A stretch of DNA of 64,000 nt, taken from positions 42,910,171 to 42,974,170 of the forward strand of contig CM041776.1 of the NCBI GenBank assembly GCA_023374045.1. Direction: 5' to 3'. Source of the stretch: Limonium bicolor (lineage: Eukaryota; Streptophyta; Magnoliopsida; Caryophyllales; Plumbaginaceae). Made by a program: the position numbers and the translations under genes. Under the pieces are notes generated by a model, which was not told the DNA's origin, searched no databases, and saw nothing but the letters and a program-made list of their open reading frames with translations. This document shows positions 25,628-37,175 of the stretch, piece after piece (position 1 is the stretch's first letter; each line of letters opens with the position of its first letter).

Positions 25628-27673
25628 TGTGAGCCTCGATTTTAAACCCTATCCTATGTTGATTAGATTGATTGGGATCTAGTCGGGTTTTAGGTCCACT
25701 TATAACCTAAGATTAATAACTATGTCATCAAACAAAAATTATTAAAACCTAAGCTAGCTCACTGGAACCTATTATGAGTCGCCACCTAATTTTTACCTAG
25801 ATCAAATTAGGAAAGGAGAGTTCGGGTTCGGGGGCTTGATATTCAACTTAATTAGGGTTCAATTACTTTCATTACCCTTCCTAGGTCGTTTTTCCTCTAC
25901 TTGGTTTATTTACGGCTTATTACGAGTCGTTTTAACCTAAGTGCGCGAGCTTCTGTTTTTTTTTGTTTTTTAGCATTTTTTGACAGAAAATTAAAATAAA
26001 ATTAAAGATTCCTAAACTAGGGTTTCGGAGGCAGAATTAGGTAAATTTTGTTTCCGTCCGTGGCTACGGACCTAATGTCCGAACCCACGGACCCTAGTTA
26101 ACCTATGTGAACATAAAAGTCGAATTAAACAGAAAACACGATTTTGCAAGGTCCGGGGCCACGGACAGGATGTCCGTGGGCCCGGACATTATTTTAGAAA
26201 ACCTAAATTTTGAATTTTTAAAAATCCCGCCGCCGTCCGTGGGCGTCCGGGCTTACGGACAGGGAGTCCGGGACCCCGGACACGACGTCCGTGGGTGCGG
26301 ACCGCCCTCGGACGGCGGCGTTGAGGCTGTTCCCGAAGGTGTTTTTGGCTCAAATTTTATGGGTGTGTAGCCTGAAAGATGTACAAGACGTTAGTGATTG
26401 AAAGTTTTCAATTTGAAATCGAATTTAATGCAAACTTAACGAACAAGTTAGAAGGCAGAAACACAAACAAACCTTAATTCAAAAGCAAGGAAAAATCAAT
26501 TCGGTTAGCAATTTCAACCAGAATTGTATTTTGACCAGAAGGGTTAGAGAATTTGGTTTTTACCCTGTTTTGATTTCGAAAACTTGTTGTTCCTTCACGT
26601 CGGGAATCTCTGAAAGCTTCGTTGGTGGCCGATCCGGTTCGACTTTGACCCGAGCTTCTGACCTCTTCTTCCTTGTGTTGTTAAGCATGTTTTGGTTCTG
26701 TATTTGTGGTGTTTTGATGCTTGGAAGTTCAATGAGAGAAGAAAGAATGTGTTTTTGGTGATTTTGGGATGATTTCGGTAGAGTTTCGGTGTTGGGAGTG
26801 TTGAAAACGTGGGAGGCAAGTAGACGGCTGTGTTTTCTGACTATGGGGATCATCTACCTTGCCCTAGGTCGTTTTTTGGAAGGCCTTTTATAGAAAGAGC
26901 ATGGCCAAGTTGATAGAACAGAATTTTTATCTAAAACCTTGATTTTGTGCTCTAAGAGAATCTGATTTTTTTAAAATATGTTGCAAGCCGATAAAAATTA
27001 TGAAAATTTAACTGAAGGTAAAGAATGATTTTTAGGAATTTTGAGAGTTGGAATCGGGTTATTTTGATAAATAACCGATTAGATAAAAATCTCACAATAT
27101 GGAATCTCCCAAAATTCATAACTTATTATTGGAAAGTCGAAATTACGAAATTCCAACGGCATTAGTCTCTAATAATCATCCTCTACCCTGTGTTAAAATT
27201 TCATGACATTTTGTTTTGATTTCGGTATTTTCCAGAGGAGAGAGAAAATTGCAAAAATGATTGAATTTCTCTTTTAAATTTTGGGATAAGGTTCCCAATA
27301 AAATAATTTCAGGTTTATGACTGTATGTAGTCATGGTAACCATGTGACAATTTTATTTAATTTTGGAAACCTTTTAATTTCTATTTTGAGGCTATTTCAT
27401 GTGTTAATTATTAAAGAAATTAGCTTATAATATGAATTAAAAGCTAAATTTCCAGAATAAATATTATCAGAGAATCATGAAATACCTTTCATAATGACCA
27501 TGATATTTGGAAGTGTTTGGAGATAATGAACAAGTCATATGAAAATAGAAAATCCCGAGAATGTCCTTGGAAAATCCTGCATTGGTGCATTTTGACCACT
27601 TTGCCCTTTGTAACACGTATGCCTTAGAGACTACTCCCGGGGGGGGGGGGGGGTTGAAATTTTGGGTATAACA
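25628..27673 (-). repeat. E2 5' LTR
   Basis: 2046 bp; this is the upstream LTR on the minus strand and carries the working promoter. It is the near-identical partner of 18111-20151, with a longer G run at about 27640. It has the same GC-rich word cluster (about 26055-26330). Confidence 0.93.
26884..26893 (-). promoter_or_regulatory. TATA box of the E2 5' LTR
   Basis: The minus strand reads TCTATAAAAG inside the 5' LTR; the same site is at 19371-19380 in the other LTR. Position and sequence suit a pol II TATA box. The transcription start was not determined. Confidence 0.5.
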
Positions 27674-27678
27674 ACCCT

Positions 27679-28424
27679 TTATATATTGTGGAGCCCGGAA
27701 GGGCTAGAGTCATACTCGTCTCTCTGATATGATGATAATCCACGAGTTGGGAACTCTATGAGAGCCAAGTATCCAGCGCTCCTTGTTGAGCGGCTGTTGT
27801 ATACTTGTGGGGTACGGGGGCGTAACCCTTTTTAAGGGGGGTAGAGCCTCTTGGCTGTGCACGTGTGTGCACTAAGTTTTGTTGTTTCGTATGCGTGGCA
27901 TACAGTGAATTGGTGGTATGCGGGGCATACGATGTTTTGTTGGTTATGTTGGTACGCGGGGCGTACGTTGTTGGTTGTTTGTGTTGTTGTGCACTTATAT
28001 GTATGTATCTTATGAGATACCTGTTTGAATGATGTATATACACCCATGTGTGTAGTACTTTTCTTATGCTACTTGTGATATATATATTTATAGTGCTTTG
28101 TAAAATGATTACATATGGTATCGCCTAGATACGAAATGAATCATTAGATATGGAATGTGGAACGATGGTATGTTATGGACACCTCGGGGAGGTTGTCAGG
28201 GTTTGTAGAATTGATAGGAAATAATGGTGCTGATGGATCACCTATATCCATATATGATTGAACTAACGCCACGAAGTGATGGCTATGTGTTGTATAAGCA
28301 CAATACGATGTGTGGAAATGATATATCACATAGATATACATTATGCGAATAATGGGTAGTTATATATTTATATACATGCTTTTTTAAGCGACTTCGGGAT
28401 GAAGTGTTTTTAAGGGGGGTAGAT
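27679..28424 (+). other. E1 3' internal region with polypurine tracts
   Basis: Non-coding remainder of E1 after E2. It ends with the polypurine tract AAGGGGGGTAGA (28412-28423) directly before the 3' LTR. The same 17-base block TTTTTAAGGGGGGTAGA also occurs at 27829-27845, so a second tract-like site lies 578 bp upstream. Frames at 27756-28047 have no domain. Confidence 0.75.
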
Positions 28425-31400
28425 TGAAATACCCAAACTAATAAAACATGGATTAAACATCTAATCACATTAATTAAGGCCTAAACATGCCTTAAAAGTC
28501 AACTGAGAACAACAGTGGTCAACACAAAGCAAGATATTGCACCCTTTGACTGTTTAGGGTAAATAAATACCCAAATGAACTTCTTAGGACCTAAAACATT
28601 TTCCTAAGCATTATAACACATAACTAAACATATTAAAAGCGTTTGATAACACTCCAACACAAAGAACAAGCATTTACATGCTTCAGGGTTAAGTAGGGCA
28701 AAAATGTGCTCTAAGAAAACCTTAAAGGTCTAATGACCTCTATTTTATATAAAATTGGATTCCTAAGATCACTTATCATGTAAGGAACACAATGAAACCG
28801 TTCTCAAAGAAAATAGAGCTCAGAGACACCTTGAGACACAAAATGTGCACTAAAACACCTTAAAGCATGTTTTTGTGTAATTGCCTTCTAAATTGGTTTT
28901 TAATGGGCTTAAAGGTTATAATTACCTTTAAATATGATAATATCATATTATATCATTTTAGGAATTTGATTCCAGAAATTTACAAATTTTTACAAATTTT
29001 ATATTAAAATATTAATAAAACCCTAAAAGGGGGCCCGTTTGAGTCAACGTTGACTAAGAATGGTCCCTTGAGTCAAAGTTGACCACTTGGACCCCATGGA
29101 GTCGGCAGCCACAAGTAGAGAGAGCCTAAATTCGTCACTTTCAACACAAGGGACAAGCTCCAACACATTTCCATGAATTAAGGAAGCTACTTTTACCTTT
29201 CTTATATTATAGTCTAAATATCACACTTTTGGCTCCTTGATTGAATAAGTCTTCAAAAAATGTTTGAGACTCCCTTTTCCCCTCCAATAATCGATGCCAC
29301 CGATCCTTGATGACTCATCAAACACTAAAGACAATAAACAAAGCAAAAATTGTGTTTTAAGGCAAATTTGACCTATTCTCTCATTTGCCTTTCTTCCCAG
29401 CCGACACCAGCTCCTTCAAACCTCTCTTTTGCTTCTCCAAACCGTGGCTAACACACCAAGGACAGAGTAGAACAACAATTGACATAGGTAAGCTTATTAA
29501 GCCATTATATGTTCAATTTCTTCACAAATCTTTCCTCTTTCGATGGATCTAAGCATCAACCATTTCCATCCATGGATCTAGCTTGCTTTGGAGGTTAAAA
29601 GGAGGGAAAATATCAGCTGTAACAAGGGGAGAAGGTGGAGAAATCTAATCTTGTTCTTAAGGTATAAAAATGTGCTTTAAGCACTTATCCTTTGATTCTC
29701 TTCAAATCCGGTTGTTAAACTTTGTTTCCTAGCCTTCTAATCTTATTCTTAAAATACTCATTCAGTGGATCTATCAAGAGCTTCAAGGTGTAGCCAGATC
29801 TAAGCCAAAAACACCATTTTTGGCATTTTAATCAAGGTAAAAATTATCCATCTTCTAATCTGAGTTATGTCGGTTTTAAGCCTTGGTTTAGTAGCTCTTT
29901 TGATGCTCTTTTTCTTCTGTAAATTTAGGCCGAAGACAACCCTTGGTTACCTTGGTATTCTAAGGTAAATTTTACCTTGAAATATACATTAAAACACTTC
30001 TTATGGTTAGATCTTGCTTGGAGACTAACTATGCCTTAATTGCTGTTGGAAAACATGTAAAAGAAGCTGTGGAAATTTTATTCCTAAGCAGCCGAAACCA
30101 AACAAGGCCTAAACTAGGCAAAAACAAGGTATAAATCACTTAAACCTACACTTGATATATTAATATGTGTTTATACATATGTATATGTATATGCCGTGAG
30201 TGAACATGGTTAATAAGGTCTTATTTTGACCTTAGGTGATTAAGGAATGGTTTAATAAATTTATCTAAGTAATTAATTAGCATAATTGTCAAATTTAAGA
30301 CATTATGTGGAAAATTGGTAAATATGGAAAAATATGTGTAAGGGCCGAGAGTTTAATGCATTTTTGGGCATTTATGTGTAATTCATTTTATAAGCTAATG
30401 TTTGTAATAAGGCCATGTACTTTAGGCCATTTCATTTATGTATTTACAAGGTTTTATTTAAGTTTAGGTAATATATAGGTATTACCACAAGGAATAGGGG
30501 TTAAAGTGTAATTAAATTAAATTTGGGGGCTATATAATAATAAAGCCAAAAATTAGAGGATTAAATGAGTTTAAATAAAAATTATAAGATTTTATAAAGT
30601 TTTGGGGTTAAATGGTAATTTCTGGAAAATATGGTTATAAACCGTAATTATAAGGAATTAATGGTCAAGGAAATATTAAGGTGGTCAACCTTGACCATAT
30701 GGTAGGTTTTGACCAAATTAGATAAGTTAAATAACTTATTTAAGGTTTTATAATAAGATAAGTATTTAATTGTAACAATTTTATAACATATGTGGTATAT
30801 ATGTTTATTTCCGAGAATTAAGGGTGTAAAATGGTATTTAAACACCCATGGGCTATTAGGAATTTTTAGAATTTATTGGGTTGATTTTGGAATTAAAAAA
30901 CTATATATGTATATAGTTATTATGTCATTATGACACTTTGGAATAAAAGATGGGGTGAAAATGTGAAATACCGAAAGTATATGGTTAGTAAGGGTAATTA
31001 AAATACCCTTAGGTGAAATTTGGTGATTTTTGGAAATATAAGGGTATTATATAAGATATATGTATAATATATAGTTTTAATGATATGGTAAAACTATATG
31101 TTATAAATTGGGCCAAATGGCAATTATAGAAACTTGGTGGGTTGAAAAATAATATAGGATATATATTGAGGTCTGTTCGGAATTTTACAAAAATATAACC
31201 ATAGGTTATACCATTTTATAAGTAAAAATGTTATATTATATGATATAAAAACATGGTATAAATTTATGGGGTGATTTTGTAAATAAAGGAAACTATGGGT
31301 TATGAAAAAGAATAAGGTTTTGATATGGTGCCCATGCGGCAATATTAAATAGTTTTGCATAAAAACTATATGTTATAAATTAAAGGAAATAAGAATATCA

Positions 31401-33013
31401 TAATATATGATATTAGTGTAAGGTATAACATTACAAAATGTTATGTGGTCAAAATGGAATTTAAAAGAAATATAAGGGCTGTACCGAATTATAAGAATTT
31501 TGACTATGGTCTATAATGTTATAAATGTTATAACAATTGTATGGTATTAAGGTGGTTTTAAATGGAATTAATAAGTGAGGATATTCACATTAAATAATGT
31601 GACAAACTATAAATAAATAAGATTTATAAAGTAAGGTGTTATTGATTAAACCTTAGGAGTTGAAATTATACAACATAAAATGTTACATAATATTAGGATA
31701 AGAATCTTAATATAAGTTGTATTATAATACGACTAATGGAAATAATCATCTAATATAAGATGATAAAATGTAACATATAATATAAGAGTTTTATAACTCA
31801 TGGAACTTACCTATATGGTAAATATATACATATACAAGAATAATGTATATAAGGATGGATATATATAATGGTTGGAAACCAAGTAATATAATGGTGGAGA
31901 TTATTACATGGAAATAGTTTATAAACTATATGTTATAAGTCTTGGATGCAAATATAATTTGCTAAGATAATGGATTATATAATACAATGTATTATAATGG
32001 ATGGTGGAAAATTAATACAATCTAATAAGTAATGCATGCATACATGCAACTATAGGTTATATACCTAAATTCAATGATGGATAAGATTAAAGGAATATAA
32101 TGAATTAAACTTAACAGTCGAAACAGTTCGACATACGAGTTTTAGTAACAAAGCCGACCGGTTTAGAGAAACCCGTAACAAATAACTGTAGAAATACGGG
32201 GATGAACTGTCGGGGTTACTTGTTATTCGGAAGTACCGGATGTAGTTAGTTATGGAGACTGACTTATAGTTTTATTACCGTTTTGATCATACTTCAGACG
32301 GAGGCGCTTGACGAGCTAGTGGTCTACACTGCGCATCCTAGGTCTTGATGAACGGTATGTAAAGGGGTTTGATCCAAGTTGTCCTAAGGAAACTCCTTGG
32401 GCTCGGATTTGGTTGATATCACTTGTGTGTTAAGTGTTTTGGATACATGTATGTGATTATGGGTGTTATTGGATTAATTATTTATGCACGAGCGTCCTAC
32501 GGGACTAACACTACGTCGACTATAGATCGACTTATATAAATACATATACGTTATTGTGATGACATGGCGGTTACTTGATATAATACCATAGTATTAATAT
32601 TAAGTATATGGTAACCTAAGTAAAATACTTAGGGACGAGTCACGACATTGTCGGTCTCTAGAGCATGGATCTCGAACATGAATATAACCTAGATTACTTC
32701 TAGGTATGCGTGAGACCCATTGGGCAGCTAATTAATAATTATTCTCCATAAGACTAAGAGCATATCTTAAACATTATGAGAGAGAGATGGTATGAGTTGA
32801 GGTGAGGAATCCCGGTAGTTTACGAACTACTTGGTTGCGCATTTGTGATCACTGAGGGGTTCCCGATCGGGTTCCGCTCCAGGTTTATACCCAACGAGCC
32901 CTATTTGGATCGTGGGTCAGGTGGCTACGGCCTTTTATATGGACGCCTTACGAGGCTAAGTGCATAGTCAGGGGCCTCCGGACCTCTGGTGAAATGAGCA
33001 CCTTTGTATGTAC
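28425..33013 (+). repeat. E1 3' LTR, truncated
   Basis: It starts TGAAATACCC next to the polypurine tract and follows the 5' LTR copy through 'cacctttgt' (matching about 13733). The alignment stops where the Athila-like LTR begins at 33014. About 0.78 kb of the LTR end is missing. Differences from the 5' LTR include substitutions as well as indels, so E1 is older than E2. No genes. Confidence 0.9.
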
Positions 33014-34557
33014 TGATAAGCCGTAGACTTATCATATTTTATAAGCTAGATTTGCAATAATATTAGTTAGATTAAGGTTAGAATAAGTAGTATTTACGTT
33101 ATTTTGTATGTAAAATAATTTTTTATGTTTAGTCTTATGTTTTGTGTGTTTTCTGTGCAAGGAGAGAAACTCAACATCAGGAACTAAGTATTGCCGGATG
33201 TGAAGCCGGATTCCTCATGCACGACACAAAAGCAAAGTAAAAAGGAGTCAAGCCGGGCATGGTGTCGGGTAGTATGTATCCGGCATAATCAAAAGATACA
33301 CCTGTTCACCAAAAGATAGCGGTTATTTACCGTTATCTAAATACTCGATGCCGGGTATGGTGCCGGATATACTCTGACCGGCACAAGTGACTTTTCGCGC
33401 CCTAGCGGTTACGACCGTTACAGCCCGCGCACGTTTTTAATATACATGCCGGATCAAACAGACCCGGCAGGACGTCCGGCATAAGTATTTTTGGTGCCTA
33501 TAAAAGGAGGCCGAATGTTGCATTTTTGGCCATCTCTCATATATACTTCTACACTCAGAAAACTCTCAAAAACGTCCCGAAGTGTTGATGGAGGAAGATC
33601 TTGCATTATTTACAAGGAGAAGAAGAATTTGTCAATGGGTTAAGGCTAAGACCATTTTCCTTCCCCCTTGATTGTTCCTTTTCCATTAAATGTAGAGGAT
33701 GCATTATAATCCTTAGTGGTTACTGATTTGGAGTGGTTCTCTTTGTAAACACACTATGATTGTTTAATAAAAGACATAAGTTTCAGCTTGGAGTTTTGTG
33801 TTTCTTGCAATTGGAATGAAGTTGCTTCTCCTTCCATTTACTTCGAATTCTGACTTTATTAAGGCAGAAAGGTTGAGAAACTCCAAGTGGTCTTTCCATT
33901 TGTCTTCTACAATTTAGAGGATGAAAACCTAAGATTTAGTATTAGCCATGTTATTCTCCCCTTGTCGGTTCATTGATTACCAAATCTTTGCTAGTTTTCG
34001 ATAATGATTAGGGAGTTCTTGGTTCGGCTTCGAACTAGAGAAGTAATTTGCCATTTTGATAATGTCGGGTACAAACGTCCGGTAAGTTCAAGGTTTTTGA
34101 ATCTGCCGTGCGCATTCTATCCGGCACTATCAAGAGTTGGTTAATTCGAAGCTTATTCTTTTCTTGGGTGATCATATGTGTCTTTATGACGTTTACCATT
34201 ATGAATCTGGGGCGGATCATTGAAAATACCGTTTAGTTTTGTTAGTTTTTAGTAGAGTTAGAAAATCTATCACATTTTCCCCCTCTTTTACTTATTAATT
34301 ACAAAAGGCTAGGACTAATTTTCTATACAAGTCCCTAGGGTTCGACTTGCTTGGTCTTAATTTGCTTCCCTGCTACTTTTGACCGGGTTTTTGTTTGCTA
34401 CCCGTATAGATTGAGTAGGTTTCCTTTCGTTTTTATATATGCCGTGCTTGGTGCCGGGTATTTCGTACCTGGCACATTCTTGGTTATTTTCCTATGTTTT
34501 TGTTTAATCTCTTGTACATAAGTGTTCAGTAAATACCTACTATAAATCTTTTTAGCA
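33014..34557 (+). repeat. Athila-like 5' LTR
   Basis: It begins TGATAAGCCGTAGACTTATC and ends TTTTTAGCA before AAA and the PBS. GCCGGA/CCGGC words are unusually frequent here and in the leader to about 34900. Confidence 0.8.
33499..33506 (+). promoter_or_regulatory. TATA box of the Athila-like LTR
   Basis: TATAAAAG lies about 0.49 kb into the 1.54-kb LTR, in a suitable place for the U3/R border. Assignment is by sequence only. Confidence 0.5.
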
Positions 34558-34560
34558 AAA

Positions 34561-34578
34561 TGGTGCCGTTGCCGGGGA
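34561..34578 (+). other. Athila-like primer-binding site (tRNA-Asp type)
   Basis: TGGTGCCGTTGCCGGGGA begins three bases after the LTR. It differs by one base from TGGCGCCGTTGCCGGGGA, the site commonly found in Athila/Tat elements. Confidence 0.85.
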
Positions 34579-34966
34579 CTTGGAATTAGTCCAAGTCCTA
34601 AAATTGGTAATAGCCTTTTTGTTTCTTCGTGGGTTTTGTTTTCCAAATGTTGAATATACCGGACTTAGTGCCGGATGACTTATACCCGGCTTCATCAGAG
34701 GAAGTCTGTGCCGGATATTATACTCCTGGCATTAAGCCCGGCATGTTCAACATTTGGAAAGTTTTCTTCCGATGAATGTTATATAAATTTTATTTTTGTT
34801 TGCGCTATTTCTTTACCTGCCGTGTAGGATGCCGGGTGTTTATGATCCGGCAAATTCGGAGGAAGTCCGATGCCGGACACATTCTGTCCGGCACTCTACC
34901 CGACCTTGTTTTTAGCATTTATTTTTCTCTTTCTCTTTGTTATTTATATATTCCTTCCTCTTACAG

Positions 34967-35314
34967 ATGTCTCACCCTTTGCCTATCTTTGTACTCAGGA
35001 TGTCTAGTAACGTTTGGATGGCAAAGTTACAGAGTGAAGAGACCGACCTTTTTCATTTTCTACATATTTATGTAGTAAATGAACTCTACCCTCGTACAGG
35101 GGTAGAAATATTTATTAAGAGGAAGAAGATGAGACCTGCCCTTTGTTACCACTGCCTTAGGACCACCGCACACATGAGGGTCATGCCCGTGGATGAACTT
35201 AGGCGAAGATTCCCGCATTGGGGTATCTTCACTAATAGAATTCACCAAAGGCCCCCCTCCTATGCGATCTTCACTAGTAGGGTTAGGCGGGCTAGGTTTA
35301 GGGTTATCTATTAG
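34967..35314 (+). CDS. Hypothetical leader ORF of the Athila-like element (115 codons)
   Basis: An open frame of 115 codons starting MSHPLPIF lies between PBS and gag, directly after a pyrimidine-rich stretch ending in CAG that resembles a 3' splice site. The product would be basic, with a Cys-His-Cys cluster (CYHCLRTTAH) and an RRRFPHW segment. I do not recognise it. It may be a chance frame; the protein-like composition is the only support. Confidence 0.25.
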   Translation: MSHPLPIFVLRMSSNVWMAKLQSEETDLFHFLHIYVVNELYPRTGVEIFIKRKKMRPALCYHCLRTTAHMRVMPVDELRRRFPHWGIFTNRIHQRPPSYAIFTSRVRRARFRVIY

Positions 35315-35515
35315 TATACCTTAGTATCTTTTATATAGTGTTATCTATTAGTATCTTTTGTATGTTTTATTTTTAGTTTATTTTCTCTTTTATATATTAT
35401 GTAATGACAATGAAGTTCCTATTTAATAATAGCATACATTAGTAATTATATGTTCTTTTCAGTTTCTTAAAAACATTTCCTTTGTCATCTCTTAGGTACT
35501 TGCTTTCACTAGTGA

Positions 35516-36432
35516 ATGCTTCTTAGATCACAAGGCCTCTCTGACGAATTAGTAGATTACGATCCTGAAATCGAGAGAACATTCCTTCGTTCCTTACGAC
35601 AGAGAAAGAATCAATCTTGCCCACAGGAGGAAGAAAGTACTTCAAGAAGGATGGCAACAGTACGCAACATCAACAGACCCTCTAACTAAGGCCAAAAGCC
35701 GGCCATCAATCTCCCTAATCTCCCTCAAGCCGATTATGACGAATGGCAGAAATTGAAGCCGTGTCATCAAATCCGCTGCGTCAAGGAGTTGGGGATGTTT
35801 GATGGTTCCAACCCGGATGAAGCATTGCTCCATGTAACAAAATTCTTGCAACATGTCAATAGCCTCACCGCTACCGACGTGGTCTTGCAATTTGCTCGTC
35901 TCTCGCTTTTTCCTCACAATCTCAGTGGAATTGCAAGCAAATGGTATCACAGTCTGACGCCAAACACTATCTCTACATGGGACGACATGGCAACGAAGTT
36001 CTATGACAAATTTCTACCGCCAAGTCGCACTTTAGAAATGATCGCTGAAATCTACAATTTCAAGCAACCTGGATCCGAAAATATTTGTGAAGCTTGGGAT
36101 AGATTTAAAGGATTACTTTTGAAGTGCCCCTATCATGGTCTCACGAAGGAGCAACTCTCACAATTGTTCTACAAAGGGCTTATGAACCAGTACAAGATGA
36201 TGTGTTGTCCTCCCTTGGCGCCGACGTCCTGAAGAAACCAGGAGATCAATTTCTAGACGGGATTGAATCCTTATGCGAGGAAATCCGTGATTGGGCTACG
36301 GGAGGAACCAGAGGTAATACTCCAGGTTTGTACCACATTGGAGAAAGTGACAACAAATTTGAAAAGTTGATGAAGAGTCACGAGCAATTGCTAGAGAGCA
36401 ATGCCCAACAATCTACAAAGGTAAGTGCTCTA
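35516..36432 (+). pseudogene. gag: Athila-type gag, broken
   Basis: Structural protein of the element. The frame from the ATG at 35516 (MLLRSQGLSDEL) runs through a TAA at 35687-35689 into a typical Athila gag core: a KELGMFDGSNPDEAL region, ASKWYHSLTPNTISTWDDM, KFLPPSRT, then GLTKEQLSQLFYKGL. A one-base shift near 36215 moves the frame to GADVLKKPGDQFLDGIESL and the following HIGESDNKFEKLMKSHEQL segment. It then ends abruptly at the junction with E4. The stop, the shift and the truncation make it non-functional. Confidence 0.85.
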
Positions 36433-37029
36433 CAAAAAGCACGCAAGGGTACGGGGGAGGAAAGAAGAAAAAGCCATACCCCCAGTCCCAGAAAAGACAT
36501 CCACAGGGTGGCAAGGGCCAAGCCCAGACCACCACCGCTAAGGAGTCGTTGCAGCTCACCTATGCTTATGCGGCTAAGCCCCTACGCACTCAACCATTCA
36601 AGGGTAACTAGTTAATTCTGAATGTCGAGTTTAAGTGTGTGATGATATAGTATGAAGTGTGTACTGAATGTGTGATGTGCTAGCAGCTAGCACGGGCTCT
36701 GGATCCGATCGCCACTACTACTGCAAGTGGTGCAAGGGAGACCACCCCGGCAAGGACTACAAGGGAGATGATGTGCAGTGCCGCTACTGCAAGAAGATGG
36801 GGCATCGTGATTACGAGTGCTTCCAGAACCCGAATGGTAGGAACTACAGGCCCAAGGGGCAGTGGAAGGGTAAGGCCGCCGCGACCACCGATGGCCCGAA
36901 GACGGCAAACCAGACATCCTCAGATCAGAGGAACACTGATTCCCAGAAAGGGGAAGGGGTCGGGAGCTGGCAAGGCCACCCTGAATATGGTGGACCGGTC
37001 TGAGGCACCAGGATCCTCTTCTAGACCAG
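36433..37029 (+). pseudogene. gag: E4 gag C-terminal part with zinc knuckles
   Basis: Positions 36433-36603 match the end of E5 gag exon 2 (a GGGKKKK lysine run, then a TYAYAAKPLR block). A GT/AG intron, 36604-36686, leads to the zinc-knuckle exon (36687-37029). The first knuckle, CKWCKGDHPGKDY, has lost its last Cys (to Tyr). The second, CRYCKKMGHRDYEC, is intact. A one-base shift near 36950 separates it from the exon end. The exon ends CCAG before GT at 37030, exactly as in E5. Confidence 0.8.
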
Positions 37030-37175
37030 GTACCACCTAAACCGTTAAGTGAAATAAAGTGATTGCATACCGCATTTCATGCATGTGTGTTAGTGAGTCT
37101 AAGTGTACAAATACATGAGTAAAGAGTAGAAGTATAATGTGAAAGTCACCTAAATTAGGTAATTCTAAACCTTAG
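37030..37175 (+). other. E4 intron between gag and AlkB exon (predicted)
   Basis: It starts GTACC after CCAG and ends CTTAG before GAACCTTC, 146 bp. The phase (one base into a codon) is identical to the E5 intron at 59734-59877. No RNA evidence is available here. Confidence 0.6.

Larger units (their letters stand above)
18111..27673 (-). mobile_element. E2: complete gag-only LTR retrotransposon, minus strand
   Basis: LTRs at 18111-20151 and 25628-27673 are nearly identical. They are flanked by the duplication ACCCT (18106-18110 and 27674-27678). Read on the minus strand the order is 5' LTR, PBS TGGCGACTCTGCTGGGGA, leader, gag, a long 3' non-coding part with tandem repeats and hairpins, polypurine tract, 3' LTR. 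No protease, RT, RNase H or integrase was found, so it fits the TR-GAG type of non-autonomous element. The PBS and the gag zinc-binding motif resemble Ogre/Tat elements. It sits inside the E1 internal region. E3 is a second copy of the family. Confidence 0.92.
4515..33013 (+). mobile_element. E1: long Ty3/gypsy-type element without pol, interrupted by three insertions
   Basis: The 5' LTR (4515-14513) starts TGAAATACCCC and ends GTGTTACA. It is followed by an initiator-Met PBS, a decayed gag, a non-coding stretch, a polypurine tract (28412-28423) and a 3' LTR (28425-33013, truncated). Without its insertions the 5' LTR is about 5.37 kb and the internal region about 4.3 kb. No protease, RT, RNase H or integrase motif was found, so it should depend on another element, plausibly the E4/E5 lineage, which shares its LTR ends, PBS and gag layout. 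Insertions: solo LTR 7163-11789, E2 at 18111-27673, and the Athila-like element at 33014. The left flank is ACAAT (4510-4514); the matching right copy is not visible. Confidence 0.8.
33014..36432 (+). mobile_element. Athila-like Ty3/gypsy element, 3'-truncated
   Basis: The 5' LTR (33014-34557) is followed by an Asp-type PBS, a leader and an Athila-type gag. The element stops near 36432, where sequence of the E4 gag begins without a target duplication. No pol or 3' LTR is present. It was inserted into the E1 3' LTR; its left 5-bp flank is TGTAC (33009-33013) and no right partner is visible. Confidence 0.85.
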
